A stretch of 64,000 bases of DNA from Anaerolineales bacterium UBA5195 (GCA_002412925.1 DHVZ01000100.1:62001-126000), one strand, 5' to 3'; counted from the stretch's first letter, positions 1 to 8,219 are shown. Program-made: numbers and translations. The notes: a model not told the origin generated them from the sequence alone.

Positions 1-288
1 GGCAAAAAGCATCCAGAGGCTGTTGGCCAGGCCAAGCAAGAGAAATCCCAGAAAGGTGCCGAAAATACTGACCAACAGGATCGGGCGGCGGCCAAAGCGG
101 TCAGATAAACGTCCCAGGATGGGCGCGCCGATCAACTGCATGGCGGCGTAAGAAGCCACCAGCAGGCCGGTCACAAATTCATTCGAGCCAAAGGTTTCAG
201 CATAATAGGGCAGCAGCGGCAGGATCAGGCTGAAGCCAAGCAGGTCGATAAAGACAATCAGAATGACAGAGAAAAGACGTTTATTCAT
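1..288 (-). CDS. MFS transporter, N-terminal part (cut by window edge)
   Basis: This is the first 96 residues of a drug/metabolite transporter of the major facilitator superfamily; the rest lies to the left of the window. The start ATG is at 286-288. Transmembrane helix 1 begins within the first 25 residues, and the classic MFS motif A (GRLSDRFGRRP) follows in the loop between helices 2 and 3. The opening resembles the TetA/DHA1 subgroup (proton-driven efflux), but the substrate cannot be told from this fragment. It is the last visible gene of the minus-strand run that starts at crtI, 37 bp after the Rieske gene. Confidence 0.85.
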   Translation of the reverse strand, partial: MNKRLFSVILIVFIDLLGFSLILPLLPYYAETFGSNEFVTGLLVASYAAMQLIGAPILGRLSDRFGRRPILLVSIFGTFLGFLLLGLANSLWMLFA

Positions 289-325
289 AGGGTTGGTAAA
301 TCAGTGAGTGGTCAAGCGGGATGGG

Positions 326-691
326 TTAGAGAGTGAGATAGAGGCTGTCACCTTCTTGCGTGACCTCGAAAGTTTGGATGGGAGTAGGTTGTTTCCCCAT
401 CATCAGCATGCGGCGCGTCCAACTGGGCAGTTTGGCCCCTGCCAGACTCGTGACCCAATCCAAATTCTCGCCGGTGCACATGTCGAATTTGCTCCCGTGG
501 AACGGACAGGTGATCAGGTTCCCTTCGACCTGGCCCAGACCGATTGGAAACCCCAGGTGTGGACAGCGGTTTTCAACGGCGCAAAAGCCGTTTTCGGTGT
601 GATTGATGACAACCATCACGCTTTCGACCCGGATAATCCTGACTTTTCCCTGCGGAAAATCATTGAGCGTGCCAATTTTAACTTTTTTCAT
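326..691 (-). CDS. Rieske [2Fe-2S] domain protein
   Basis: A single-domain Rieske ferredoxin of 121 residues that would carry electrons through a [2Fe-2S] cluster held by two Cys and two His. The ligands are visible as CPHLG (Cys43, His45) and CPFHGS (Cys62, His65). There is no oxygenase catalytic domain and no signal peptide, so it is a soluble electron carrier or small subunit, not a complete dioxygenase. The start is supported by an AAGGAGA ribosome site 6 nt upstream. It follows the SDR gene by 17 bp, so the two are probably co-transcribed. Its redox partner is unknown. Confidence 0.9.
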   Translation of the reverse strand: MKKVKIGTLNDFPQGKVRIIRVESVMVVINHTENGFCAVENRCPHLGFPIGLGQVEGNLITCPFHGSKFDMCTGENLDWVTSLAGAKLPSWTRRMLMMGKQPTPIQTFEVTQEGDSLYLTL

Positions 692-708
692 CAGGTCTCC
701 TTTTCGCC

Positions 709-1566
709 CTACTTCCGCTCAAAGCGGTAAGCGGGTTCGGTTGTCAGCGTAAACGCGGGCGTTTTGCCGGTTTTTGTCAGGTTTTCCCAGCCCACGCGCA
801 ACAGGCCGAGCAAGGGCGTCCAGGGTTTGAACATCCGGTATTCCACAAATTCCCTATGCTGGCTTCCGAGCGCCTTGACCAGTCGTCTGGCGGCCACTTC
901 GGGAGCCCAGGCCAAAAAGCGCAGCACAAAACCAAAGTTTTTCATCTGCTCCTGGGCCTTCTCGCCAACCACGCGCGGACTGGTGAGCATGTCAGTTGTC
1001 ATCATTCCAGGACTGAAGCCCAAAATCTGCACGCCGCTGCCCGCATTTTCCTTCGCCAGGCTGCGAGTAAAGGATGTCAGCCAGGCCTTGGTCGTACCAT
1101 AGAGCGCAGTGGGTGTGGCTGGGCGCAGGAAAGAACCATTTCCGTAAATATTGACCAACAGACCAGCTTTGCGTGCCAGGAAATGCTTCATCGCCGCCTG
1201 CGTGCCATGCAGCGCACCCAGGTCGTTCGCCATGAACATCTCCAGAGCCTCGTGCGGATTCATATCCAAGATCATGCCCGCCGCCGAGGAATATCCGGCG
1301 TTATTGATCCAGATGTCGAAATGGCCGAATTTTTGGATGACCTGCTCTGCCAAATGATGGACCTGGGCCTCGTCACGGACATCGACGACGAAACCGGCGG
1401 TGCGACCCGGAAATTGCATCCCGTTCAAGGTGCGCTCAACCGCTTCCTGGCTTCTCCCGGTAAGGACAACGGTTGCCCCGGCGGCCAAACAGGCTTGGGC
1501 GGTGGCCAGGCCAAATCCACGGGTGGAACCGGTGATGACGATGACTTTATTGGTTAGGCTTGGCAT
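709..1566 (-). CDS. SDR family oxidoreductase
   Basis: A short-chain dehydrogenase/reductase of 285 residues. The NAD(P)-binding glycine motif TGSTRGFG starts at residue 12, NNAG is at 88-91, and the catalytic Tyr156/Lys160 pair lies in YGTTK. I chose the ATG at 1564-1566 because AGGAG lies 5 nt upstream; a longer reading would put 36 unrelated residues in front of the Rossmann fold. The first 20 bp overlap the end of the peroxiredoxin gene, indicating translational coupling. The substrate is unknown. SDRs are common next to CarH/LitR-type photoreceptor genes, which fits the neighbourhood. Confidence 0.88.
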   Translation of the reverse strand: MPSLTNKVIVITGSTRGFGLATAQACLAAGATVVLTGRSQEAVERTLNGMQFPGRTAGFVVDVRDEAQVHHLAEQVIQKFGHFDIWINNAGYSSAAGMILDMNPHEALEMFMANDLGALHGTQAAMKHFLARKAGLLVNIYGNGSFLRPATPTALYGTTKAWLTSFTRSLAKENAGSGVQILGFSPGMMTTDMLTSPRVVGEKAQEQMKNFGFVLRFLAWAPEVAARRLVKALGSQHREFVEYRMFKPWTPLLGLLRVGWENLTKTGKTPAFTLTTEPAYRFERK

Positions 1567-2041
1567 TTTGCTCCTGGTTGAGCCTCTGCAAAACTTCGAG
1601 TATTTCCGCATTGGTTGGAATATCCGTCGCGTCATGCCCATAATGAACAAAACGAACCAGGCCCTGCTTGTCAATCGTCACTTGCGCGGGCATCCGTCCA
1701 AACTTGAACAGGTTGACTTCCTGCCCGTATTTTTTCAAGATGCTATGGGTTGGGTCAGGTAGGCCGACGAAAGGCAAATCGTTTTCCTGCCAGTAATTGA
1801 CGAAAGCCTTGGCATCCTCTGGTCCGAGCACCAAAACAACTGTATCTTGCGTTACAAACTTGTCATAGTCGAGGCGCAACTGCGCCATATGCCGTTGGCA
1901 GAAAGGTCAGAAAAAGCCGCGGTTGAAAACCAAAAGCACATTCTGGCGGCCTTGAAAAGCGGAGAGCTGCACAGTCTGACCGGTGAAATCGGTCAGGGTG
2001 AAGTCTGGAGCGGGCAGGTTCAATTCAGCGCGATTGCTCAA
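1547..2041 (-). CDS. Peroxiredoxin-like selenoprotein candidate (in-frame UGA = Sec)
   Basis: An AhpC/TSA thioredoxin-fold protein of about 164 residues, read through an in-frame TGA at 1907-1909. Upstream the frame encodes a typical peroxiredoxin start (LNLPAPDFTLTDFTGQTVQL) and then the strand before the active site. Downstream it continues to the end of the fold. The TGA falls exactly at the first position of the CxxC-type motif: NRGFF-U-PFC-QRHMAQLR, so Sec45 and Cys48 would form a UxxC redox pair. A hairpin suited to a bacterial SECIS follows (1873-1886). No ATG exists upstream; the best start is TTG at 2039-2041, 1 bp after the DUF1475 stop. The alternative is an inactivating nonsense mutation, but its position makes that less likely. 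Confidence 0.72.
1873..1886 (-). promoter_or_regulatory. bSECIS-like hairpin after the UGA codon
   Basis: In the mRNA sense the sequence GGCGC-AGTT-GCGCC forms a perfect 5-bp stem with a 4-nt loop. The loop begins 25 nt after the UGA and carries G at its second position. Known bacterial SECIS elements sit just downstream of UGA, inside the coding region, with a small apical loop that has a G among its first two bases. The match is by eye; no folding energy was computed. Confidence 0.5.
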
Positions 2042-2042
2042 C

Positions 2043-2369
2043 TCAGGCTCGCTTTCCCAGCCAGAATTTGCGCCAGTCGCCGCCGCTGGTTTGGAGGGCC
2101 AGAAAGGCGTAGAGGCTGCCCGCGAAAAAGCCGAGCGTCATCATTGCAATCGTCCACAAAACAGCCACAGGGAGGGATTTTTCGCGGTAGATGATCCAGC
2201 CAGAGAAAAGCGTGAAGCCGGTATATAGGTCAACCAGCGAAACAATTCCCCAGGGATTAGCCAGCAGCTTGCTGCCGTCCAGGCCAAAATCGCCGCGGGT
2301 GAAACCAAAGATGAGCACAGAAGTCATGGCAAAGATGCCAAGAACGGATACAATTTTTGCGAGTCGCAT
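2043..2369 (-). CDS. DUF1475 family membrane protein
   Basis: A 108-residue integral membrane protein that resembles the DUF1475 family. Three hydrophobic helices are visible (residues about 4-24, 40-60 and 66-92), with the family-like stretch NPWGIVSLVDLYTGF between the first two. Function is unknown. Starts at an ATG with AAGGAG 6 nt upstream. It sits 3 bp after degV and 1 bp before the proposed peroxiredoxin start, so it belongs to one tightly packed operon. Confidence 0.8.
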   Translation of the reverse strand: MRLAKIVSVLGIFAMTSVLIFGFTRGDFGLDGSKLLANPWGIVSLVDLYTGFTLFSGWIIYREKSLPVAVLWTIAMMTLGFFAGSLYAFLALQTSGGDWRKFWLGKRA

Positions 2370-2372
2370 GAG

Positions 2373-3209
2373 TTACTCCTTTGAGATGCAGGCAAAACCG
2401 AGCGCGCCCACGCCAAGATGCGCGCCCAAAACCGGTGTGATTTGAACCACCGGCACATCCGTCTCCGGCCAATAAGCGCGGACGGTTTCACGCAGGGCTT
2501 CAGCTTCTTCCTGAATGCCCGCGTGAACAATCGCCAGGCGCTCAAAGGGAGCGTACTGCTCAAGCCAGGATAGCATTTGGGCAGTGGCATTTTTCTGGGT
2601 CCGGGTGCGGTGAATGACCGGCTTGCCCTGGTTCATGTACAAAACTGGCTTGATTTTTAGGATTTCACCGATATGCGCCACGGCAGTATGCATCCGGCCG
2701 GAACGCTTCAGGTATTCGAGGGTCTTGAGCGAGGCAAAAACATAACTGCGCCGCATTTGCTCTTTCAAGACCGCCAAAATCTCTTCCACAGAGTGACCGG
2801 CAGCTACCAACCTGGCCGCTTTTTCCACCAGGAAACCGGTTCCCAGGCTAAGCTGGGTCGAATCGAGAACAGTCACCGAGAGATCGACTAATTGCTGGGC
2901 GGCAATCCGCGCTTCATTGACGGTGGCGCTCAAACTCTCGGAGATGTGGATCGAGAGAATAGCCTGTGCCCCCTCCTCAGCCAGACGCCGGTAGAGACGC
3001 TCAAAACCCGCCGGGCTGGGTGAAGCCGTTTTCGGGAAGGGGTTATAGCCCGGAAGCTGGCGATAAAACTCCTCGCGCGAAAGGTCGACCCCATCCAGAT
3101 AGGCTTTGTCACGGATGTGGATATTGAGCGGCAAGACGGTAATTCCAAGCTCGCGGATGGTTTCAGCGGGCAAATCACAAGTGCTATCGGTCACAATTTG
3201 AATGGTCAT
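2373..3209 (-). CDS. DegV family fatty-acid-binding protein
   Basis: A DegV/FakB-type protein of 278 residues. The family N-terminus is clear (IQIVTDSTCDLPAETIRELG), as is the later fatty-acid pocket region with the SLGTGFLVEKAA motif. FakB proteins hold a fatty acid for phosphorylation by FakA, but no FakA is encoded in the window, so only lipid binding is inferred. The ATG at 3207-3209 has GAGG upstream and places the conserved strand at the start; an upstream alternative would add residues translated from a micro-repeat. Part of the crtI-to-MFS minus-strand run. Confidence 0.9.
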   Translation of the reverse strand: MTIQIVTDSTCDLPAETIRELGITVLPLNIHIRDKAYLDGVDLSREEFYRQLPGYNPFPKTASPSPAGFERLYRRLAEEGAQAILSIHISESLSATVNEARIAAQQLVDLSVTVLDSTQLSLGTGFLVEKAARLVAAGHSVEEILAVLKEQMRRSYVFASLKTLEYLKRSGRMHTAVAHIGEILKIKPVLYMNQGKPVIHRTRTQKNATAQMLSWLEQYAPFERLAIVHAGIQEEAEALRETVRAYWPETDVPVVQITPVLGAHLGVGALGFACISKE

Positions 3210-3221
3210 GGGAGCCTCGAA

Positions 3222-3256
3222 TGCGGTCAAAAGTCGAAAGTCAAAGGTCAAAACCG
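3222..3256. repeat. GTCAAAAGTCGAAAGTC micro-repeat, intergenic copy
   Basis: Imperfect tandem units of the type GTCAAA(A/G) fill the gap between degV and the TspO-like gene. Related tracts occur at 4085-4150 and 8236-8252 and, notably, inside carB (43038-43207). They have no coding sense here. Confidence 0.6.
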
Positions 3257-3281
3257 AATGGTGTGGGTTGCAGCTTGCGTT

Positions 3282-4061
3282 TTACCGGCCAGCTTTGGCC
3301 GGAAGGGGACGATGCAGACCGGTGGCCGTTTTGACGATCAACCCCAAAACAAGCAGACCAACGATGACCCAGGCGGCATTCGCCACCAGGGGTGCGGCGG
3401 CTTGTTTGAGGGCAATCCCGATGATTGCCCAAATCAGCACACCGGGATAAGCAATTTCATGCCGGGTGAAAATCATCGCCAGCCCCAGGACGAGCGCGGC
3501 AGCCAGCATGATCACCGTCCAGGTTTCCGGGGCCACGCCCCAGGCATTCCACTTGAGATAGTCCAAAACATCAGCCGCGTTGGCGATGGTGGCCACCGAA
3601 ATCCAGCCCAGGTAGGTGCTGATCGGCAGATGAAGGCTCCATTTTTCCGCCGCTGAAACCTGGCGCTGGCCAATTTCGAGTTGCAGGTAACAGACCAGCA
3701 GCGTGACCAGCAACCCCAGCATGATGACAATGGTCAGGGGGAAAATTTGATAGTGCCACAGAAAGAGCCAGGCGCTGTTAAACACTCCGCTTAACGCGAA
3801 CCAGTAGCCGGCCTTGCGCAGGTATGGGTTTTCGCGTTGGGCTGGCAGCGCCTGGTAGGCGGCGAAAGCCAACATGCCGATGTAAATCAGTCCCCAGATG
3901 GCAAAGACGTAGCCTGCCGGGACGAAAAAGACTTTGAACTGATCGGAAATTTCGCCGGTTGCCAGGCCGTTGAAAGGCAGGGCGTTGGCTAAAATATTGA
4001 CGGTAATTGTGCCAATTACACTCAGCACAACAATGATTTGGCGAAGCAGGTCTCGGTTCAT
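3282..4061 (-). CDS. Tryptophan-rich sensory protein (TspO/MBR family)
   Basis: A polytopic membrane protein of 259 residues, longer than the classical 160-residue TspO but typical of the long form annotated as tryptophan-rich sensory protein. Hydrophobic helices run along the whole chain, with Trp-rich turns such as YVFAIWGLIYIG and NSAWLFLWHYQIFPL. TspO proteins bind tetrapyrroles and are tied to light and oxidative stress, which fits the adjacent B12 photoreceptor and carotenoid genes. The ATG at 4059-4061 is preceded by AAGGAT; a longer frame would begin in repeat sequence. Confidence 0.85.
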   Translation of the reverse strand: MNRDLLRQIIVVLSVIGTITVNILANALPFNGLATGEISDQFKVFFVPAGYVFAIWGLIYIGMLAFAAYQALPAQRENPYLRKAGYWFALSGVFNSAWLFLWHYQIFPLTIVIMLGLLVTLLVCYLQLEIGQRQVSAAEKWSLHLPISTYLGWISVATIANAADVLDYLKWNAWGVAPETWTVIMLAAALVLGLAMIFTRHEIAYPGVLIWAIIGIALKQAAAPLVANAAWVIVGLLVLGLIVKTATGLHRPLPAKAGR

Positions 4062-4152
4062 GGGATATCCTTTTGGGGTTGAATGGTTGAAAGTCAAAGG
4101 TTGAATGTCAAAGGTCAGTGCTTTACGGTCAACGGTCTATGGTCTATCGTCT
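4062..4152. repeat. Micro-repeat tract between TspO-like and carH-like genes
   Basis: Degenerate GGTTGAA/GGTCAA/GGTCTATG units (for example GGTCAACGGTCTATGGTCTA) fill the spacer. The units are of the same kind as those found inside carA (45155-45222). No promoter or gene is evident in it. Confidence 0.55.
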
Positions 4153-5451
4153 TTAGCCTGCATGGCTTTGCAGCCATTGAACAATCACCCGGCCGTTCTC
4201 CCCTAAATGGGTTTCAACGGCCCGGGCATAGGTTCCCAGGTAAGCGCTGATGACTTGCTGGGGCAGGCGCTGAACGCGGATCAGGTTTTCGAGCCAGTCC
4301 AGTTCGCTGTCGATAAAGCGCAGGCTGCCAAGTTGCAAGGCGGCGACCAGGTTATTGCCCAGAAACTGGTTGGCGGTGCTGAAATACTCGGGGTTGACGC
4401 CAAAGGGTTGGAGCTGCTCGTTCAGCGTGTTTTCCACCAACGGACGTTTATGCTGGAAAACTTTCAGGGTTTGAACATACTCAGTGGAGGGCAAAACCAC
4501 CTGCGGTGAGTCCGCCGGGCTGGCGAGCAGGCTTTCAATTTTTTCCAAGCCCGCTTCAAGCGTTTGGCCCAAATAGTGTGCGGGAATATGGCGGGTCAGT
4601 TCGGGCTGAAGGTTGAAAATCCGCCCGCCGTAGGCCACTTGCGCGCCGTGAGCGTGGAGCAGGCTGGCAGCTTGCGCCAGGGTCGCGGCGCTGTTGAGAT
4701 GTTGCGCCGAGAGAATCGTCAGCTGCGGCTGGATGGAAACCAGCGTTTCCTCGAAACGGTTAGTTGGCACATTGGCGCCCAGGTAAATCACATTCAGACC
4801 GCGGCGGCGCAGGAACAGGGTCAGCAACAGGCTCGAGAAGCTGTGCCACTCATCTGATGGACAGCCGACCATGACCGTTTGTGAGCGGGATGGGGCCGGC
4901 GTGGCCGAGAGGAGGGCATCCAGGCGGCGCAGGGCGAGATTGGAGGCAAAATGCTCCTGCTGAACACTGGCGCGGTTTTCGTACCATAACCCGCCGATCT
5001 CAGTTAGTCCACGCGCCAGCAGTTCGGCGCAAACCGTTTCAACCGGGTAGAGACTGAAAGCCTGATTCAGGGTTTGTTCGGCGGCGGCTTCGTTATAGTC
5101 GAGGCAGGCGGCCAGCCATTGGGCGCGCAGAGCCTCAACCCCGGTCGCAGGAAACAACGGCGCAACCGGTTTGACCACCGGCAGAACTTCGGCCAGCGGG
5201 TCATGCCCCTGTAACCGGTGTTCTTTCCACATCTCCGCCGCGCGCGAAATGCTCAAGCCTTCGCTCTGACGGGCCAGGAGCCATTTGAGCAGTGCCACGT
5301 CGAAATCTGAATACAACCTGTGCCCGCCCTGGGTCCGCTCTGGCGCGGGCAGGCCATAACGGCGCTCCCAGGCGCGGAGGACATCGGCTTTCAGCCCGGT
5401 TTCTTTCAGAACGGCTTTCAGGTTGTAAACAGGGTTTTTACTCAGAACCAT
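4153..5451 (-). CDS. carH: CarH-type MerR regulator with B12-binding photosensory domain
   Basis: A transcription repressor/photoreceptor of 432 residues. Residues 5-75 form a MerR winged helix with AWERRYGLPAPERT and GGHRLYSDFD. A helical bundle (about 100-185) carries the CarH signature W-x9-EH as Trp156...Glu166-His167 in WYENRASVQQEH. The cobalamin-binding Rossmann domain follows (190-300), with Glu201 and His203 in SDEWHSFS as the lower-ligand motif (the usual Gly is Ser). In known CarH, adenosylcobalamin drives dark tetramers that repress carotenoid genes, and light breaks them. About 125 extra residues follow the B12 domain; they resemble nothing I can name. The ATG at 5449-5451 directly precedes the HTH. 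crtI and crtB lie within 3 kb. Confidence 0.88.
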   Translation of the reverse strand: MVLSKNPVYNLKAVLKETGLKADVLRAWERRYGLPAPERTQGGHRLYSDFDVALLKWLLARQSEGLSISRAAEMWKEHRLQGHDPLAEVLPVVKPVAPLFPATGVEALRAQWLAACLDYNEAAAEQTLNQAFSLYPVETVCAELLARGLTEIGGLWYENRASVQQEHFASNLALRRLDALLSATPAPSRSQTVMVGCPSDEWHSFSSLLLTLFLRRRGLNVIYLGANVPTNRFEETLVSIQPQLTILSAQHLNSAATLAQAASLLHAHGAQVAYGGRIFNLQPELTRHIPAHYLGQTLEAGLEKIESLLASPADSPQVVLPSTEYVQTLKVFQHKRPLVENTLNEQLQPFGVNPEYFSTANQFLGNNLVAALQLGSLRFIDSELDWLENLIRVQRLPQQVISAYLGTYARAVETHLGENGRVIVQWLQSHAG

Positions 5452-5500
5452 TAAAATACTCCAGTGAGGTTTCGATAGGGCGAGAGGACAGAACCGTCGC

Positions 5501-6394
5501 CTATTCAACCAGCGAGGATTGCGTAGAGACCAATTTTGGGACCAAGACCGGCGTGTTCTTTTTGTAGGCTTCATAATCGGCCTGTCCGCCCCATTTCTGA
5601 TCGGCCTTGGCCTCCAGAAGCGGCACTCCGCTGACTCGGGTTAGAAGCAAGGTGACAAAAACCGGGGAGATCAGGGCAACCCACTGCCAGCCTTGTAAAA
5701 CCGGCAAAGCGATGATGGCGACACCCACCCAAAGCATAATCTCGCCAAAATAATTGGGATGGCGGGAACGCGCCCACAAACCGGTTTGAATAAACTTGCC
5801 TTTGTTCTCCAGATTGGCGCTGAAACGGCTTTTCTGAGTGTCGGCAATAACTTCAATGGCAAAGCCGCCTGCCCAGACCAGAAAACCAACCAAGGCGAAT
5901 AAGTCCAAATCTTTGCGGATGCCAGTGGTGATGGCCACCAGCGCCGCCGCCAGCGTGAAAGTAACCCACAAGCCCTGGATCGTCCAGACGTTCAAGAAAC
6001 GGATGAAGGAAGGTTTAAGCTCGTCAAAACGATCATCCTTGCCGGCTTTTTTGATGCGTCCAAACAAGAAAGAGCCCAGACGGATGGCCCAAATGACGAC
6101 CAAAGCCACCAGCAGGAGCGACCGGCCATCGAAGGCCTGGCTGAAAACTACCGCCAAAACGGTGACGGAGAGGTAAGTCAGACTCCCCGTCAAATCAAAA
6201 AATTTTTCAGTCTGCAGCCAGTAAGCTGGGAGAAAAGCCAGCCATTGGATCAGGAAAGCCAGCCCTACCGCCAAAGCAAAAACCGGCAGACCAGCCAGCG
6301 TGGCCCCACCCTGACTACCTGCCCAGGCCATCAGGACACCCACCAAAATCAAAATTGGGAAAGCAATTAGTGCATTACGATCGGTTGTTTTCAT
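5501..6394 (-). CDS. DUF1295 membrane protein (steroid 5-alpha-reductase-like)
   Basis: A membrane protein of 297 residues with about seven helices and the DUF1295 hallmark in its C-terminal half: GLWARSRHPNYFGEIMLWVG, close to the NADPH-binding region of steroid 5-alpha-reductase and isoprenylcysteine methyltransferase families. The substrate is unknown; a lipid or isoprenoid reductase role is plausible from the fold. It lies between crtI and the carH-like gene on the same strand. Starts at an ATG with AAGGAA 6 nt upstream. DUF1295 genes recur in photoreceptor-linked clusters, so co-regulation by light is likely but inferred. Confidence 0.85.
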   Translation of the reverse strand: MKTTDRNALIAFPILILVGVLMAWAGSQGGATLAGLPVFALAVGLAFLIQWLAFLPAYWLQTEKFFDLTGSLTYLSVTVLAVVFSQAFDGRSLLLVALVVIWAIRLGSFLFGRIKKAGKDDRFDELKPSFIRFLNVWTIQGLWVTFTLAAALVAITTGIRKDLDLFALVGFLVWAGGFAIEVIADTQKSRFSANLENKGKFIQTGLWARSRHPNYFGEIMLWVGVAIIALPVLQGWQWVALISPVFVTLLLTRVSGVPLLEAKADQKWGGQADYEAYKKNTPVLVPKLVSTQSSLVE

Positions 6395-6440
6395 GGAATA
6401 TTCCTTTTTTAGCTCAAGTTGCTACTTTTAGTGAAGAACT

Positions 6441-6514
6441 TCCCTCACCCCGATTTTGACGCCTTTGCAATCAGACGGTTTCCCCCTCTCCCGGTGGGAG
6501 AGGGCAGGGTGAGG
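6441..6514. repeat. REP-like palindrome CCTCACCC/CTCTCCC, copy 1
   Basis: Nested inverted repeats downstream of crtI: an inner CCCTCTCCCGGTGGGAGAGG hairpin flanked by CCTCACC and GGTGAGG arms. Related copies lie at 26039-26072 (half), 49206-49254 (inside the argH end) and 51985-52037 (argG leader). It could stabilise or end the crtI transcript, but there is no T-run. Confidence 0.7.
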
Positions 6515-6522
6515 GCTTTTGA

Positions 6523-8058
6523 TTATGCCCGGGACGGCTCGGTATTTTTGACCAGCTTTTGTACACTTATTGTACCCATTTCTTTCAAGATTCGCTCAGT
6601 AGTTAATTTGGCCGAGAGCAAAACAATCGGCAAACCAGTGCCCGGGTGGGTCGAAGCCCCCGCAAAATACAGATTTTTGTACTGCGCATGCCGGTTCTGC
6701 GGGCGCAGGAAACCCACCTGCCAGAAGTTGTGGCTCAGGCCGAAGGCCGCGCCTTTTTCGAGGTTGAACTGTTCTTTCCAGGTCAGCGGCGTGTTGACAA
6801 TTTCAAATTTAATCTGCTCGCGCAGATCCGTGATCCCCATTTCCTTTCCGAGCCGGGCAAAAACCGTTTCGCGGGCGCGCTCGACCAGCGCGGGCCAATC
6901 CTGGCGATTGGATTCATCCATGTGGCCGACCGGAACGAGCACATAGAGCGTTTCTTGACCCTCGGGGGCCGCCGCCGGGTCCGTCCGCGCCGGGGCATGG
7001 ACATAAAAGGAGGGCTGGTCGGGCAGTTTGTGGTCGTTGAAAATCTGATCAAACGAGGCTCGGTAATCGCCGCCCAGGAAAACATTGTGATGGGCAATCT
7101 GTGGGTAAGCCTGATCCACGCCCCAGTAAAACATAATCGTTGAGCAGGTGTAGAGCTTTTTATCCAGCTTCGCAGCTTCAGCGTTCTTGGGGAGTAATTC
7201 TTTGTATATGTACGGGAGATCGGCGTTCCCGACAAACAGGTCAGCTTCGTAGACCTGACCGTTTTCCGTTTCAACCGCTTCGACCTGCTTACCCGTTACC
7301 TTGATACTCTTGACTGGAGCGTTATAGACAAATCTGACGCCGAGTTTCTCCGCCACCTTGGTCAGCGCCTCGATCCCCGCGTACATCCCGCCCATTGGAT
7401 ACCAGACCCCTTCGGCCAGTTCCGTGTACTGAAGCAGGGAATAGGTCGCCGGAGCGTCATACGGACTCAGGCCCAGATACATATTCTGGAAAGTGAAAGC
7501 CGCCTTAAGCCGTTCATCCTTGAAAAAACGGCTGGTGTTGGCATAGTGCTTTTGCAAAGCTTTAAGTTGGAAAATCAACGGCAGGTTGGTCAGGCTGAAA
7601 TACTCGAAAATGTTATAAAAATTGCGCCCAACAAACTTCTCAACTGAAATCTTATAGTGTTTCGCGCCTTCGGCGATATAGCTCAGAAAACCGGTGAAGG
7701 CGGTTTTGTCCACTTTTTCAAGCTGGGTCTGCATCTTGCCAAGATCGGAGGTCAGTTCCAACTGCAAGCCATCCTCGAAATGGACTTTATACGTCGGTTC
7801 GATGCGTTTCAGATCCAAGTGGTCGCTCATTTTTTCACCCAGGGCGGCGAAGGTTTCTTCCCAGATTTCGGGCATCAGGAACAGGGTTGGGCCAATGTCG
7901 AAACGGTGTCCAGCCTGGATAATCTGGTTACAGCGTCCGCCGGGGGTGGCATTCTTCTCTAAAACGGTAACAGCATAGCCATTCTTTGCCAATCGTCCAG
8001 CCGTGGCAATTCCGCCAATTCCAGCGCCAATCACCAGGGCAGTCGGTTTCTTCGTCAT
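6523..8058 (-). CDS. crtI: Phytoene desaturase family protein CrtI
   Basis: An FAD-dependent phytoene desaturase of 511 residues, full length for the CrtI family. The dinucleotide motif GAGIGGIATAGRLAKNG is at residues 10-26 and the C-terminal FAD motif NLYFAGASTHPGTGLP is near 465. It acts on phytoene made by CrtB, introducing double bases of conjugation toward lycopene; neighbouring ketolase/saturase relatives share the fold, so the exact number of desaturations is not readable. The start ATG has GGAGA upstream. It diverges from crtB across a 208-bp region with back-to-back promoters. Confidence 0.92.
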   Translation of the reverse strand: MTKKPTALVIGAGIGGIATAGRLAKNGYAVTVLEKNATPGGRCNQIIQAGHRFDIGPTLFLMPEIWEETFAALGEKMSDHLDLKRIEPTYKVHFEDGLQLELTSDLGKMQTQLEKVDKTAFTGFLSYIAEGAKHYKISVEKFVGRNFYNIFEYFSLTNLPLIFQLKALQKHYANTSRFFKDERLKAAFTFQNMYLGLSPYDAPATYSLLQYTELAEGVWYPMGGMYAGIEALTKVAEKLGVRFVYNAPVKSIKVTGKQVEAVETENGQVYEADLFVGNADLPYIYKELLPKNAEAAKLDKKLYTCSTIMFYWGVDQAYPQIAHHNVFLGGDYRASFDQIFNDHKLPDQPSFYVHAPARTDPAAAPEGQETLYVLVPVGHMDESNRQDWPALVERARETVFARLGKEMGITDLREQIKFEIVNTPLTWKEQFNLEKGAAFGLSHNFWQVGFLRPQNRHAQYKNLYFAGASTHPGTGLPIVLLSAKLTTERILKEMGTISVQKLVKNTEPSRA

Positions 8059-8134
8059 CTGATAATTTCTCCATTTTTTGCTGTCGAGCAGGTCACGTTA
8101 GAAACGAGAGCTGCTGATTACTGATTACTCCCTC

Positions 8135-8162
8135 AGTATACCATATGTCGATATATTGTCAA
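8135..8162 (-). promoter_or_regulatory. crtI promoter
   Basis: On the minus strand TTGACA (8157-8162) is separated by 16 bp from TATACT (8135-8140), a near-consensus sigma-70 promoter reading into crtI. A second GACA-type motif lies exactly 11 bp after the -35 GACA, the spacing seen in CarH operators. Binding by the nearby CarH-like protein is inferred. Confidence 0.72.
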
Positions 8163-8180
8163 GTATTTTTCAGAAATTCC

Positions 8181-8219
8181 CGTACAAATCCTTGACAATA
8201 TCTACAAAACCTGTACAAT
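8181..8219 (+). promoter_or_regulatory. crtB promoter with candidate CarH operator
   Basis: TTGACA (8192-8197), 16-bp spacer, TACAAT (8214-8219). Four (T/G)ACAA units begin at 8183, 8194, 8203 and 8214, so two pairs are spaced by 11 bp and one unit is the -35 box itself. Known CarH binds 11-bp direct repeats overlapping the -35. Direct evidence is the spacing only. Confidence 0.65.

Noticed and set aside
1886..1909. Peroxiredoxin gene starting at the ATG at 1886-1888
   Set aside because: That start would delete the active-site half of the fold, although clear homologous sequence continues upstream through the UGA.
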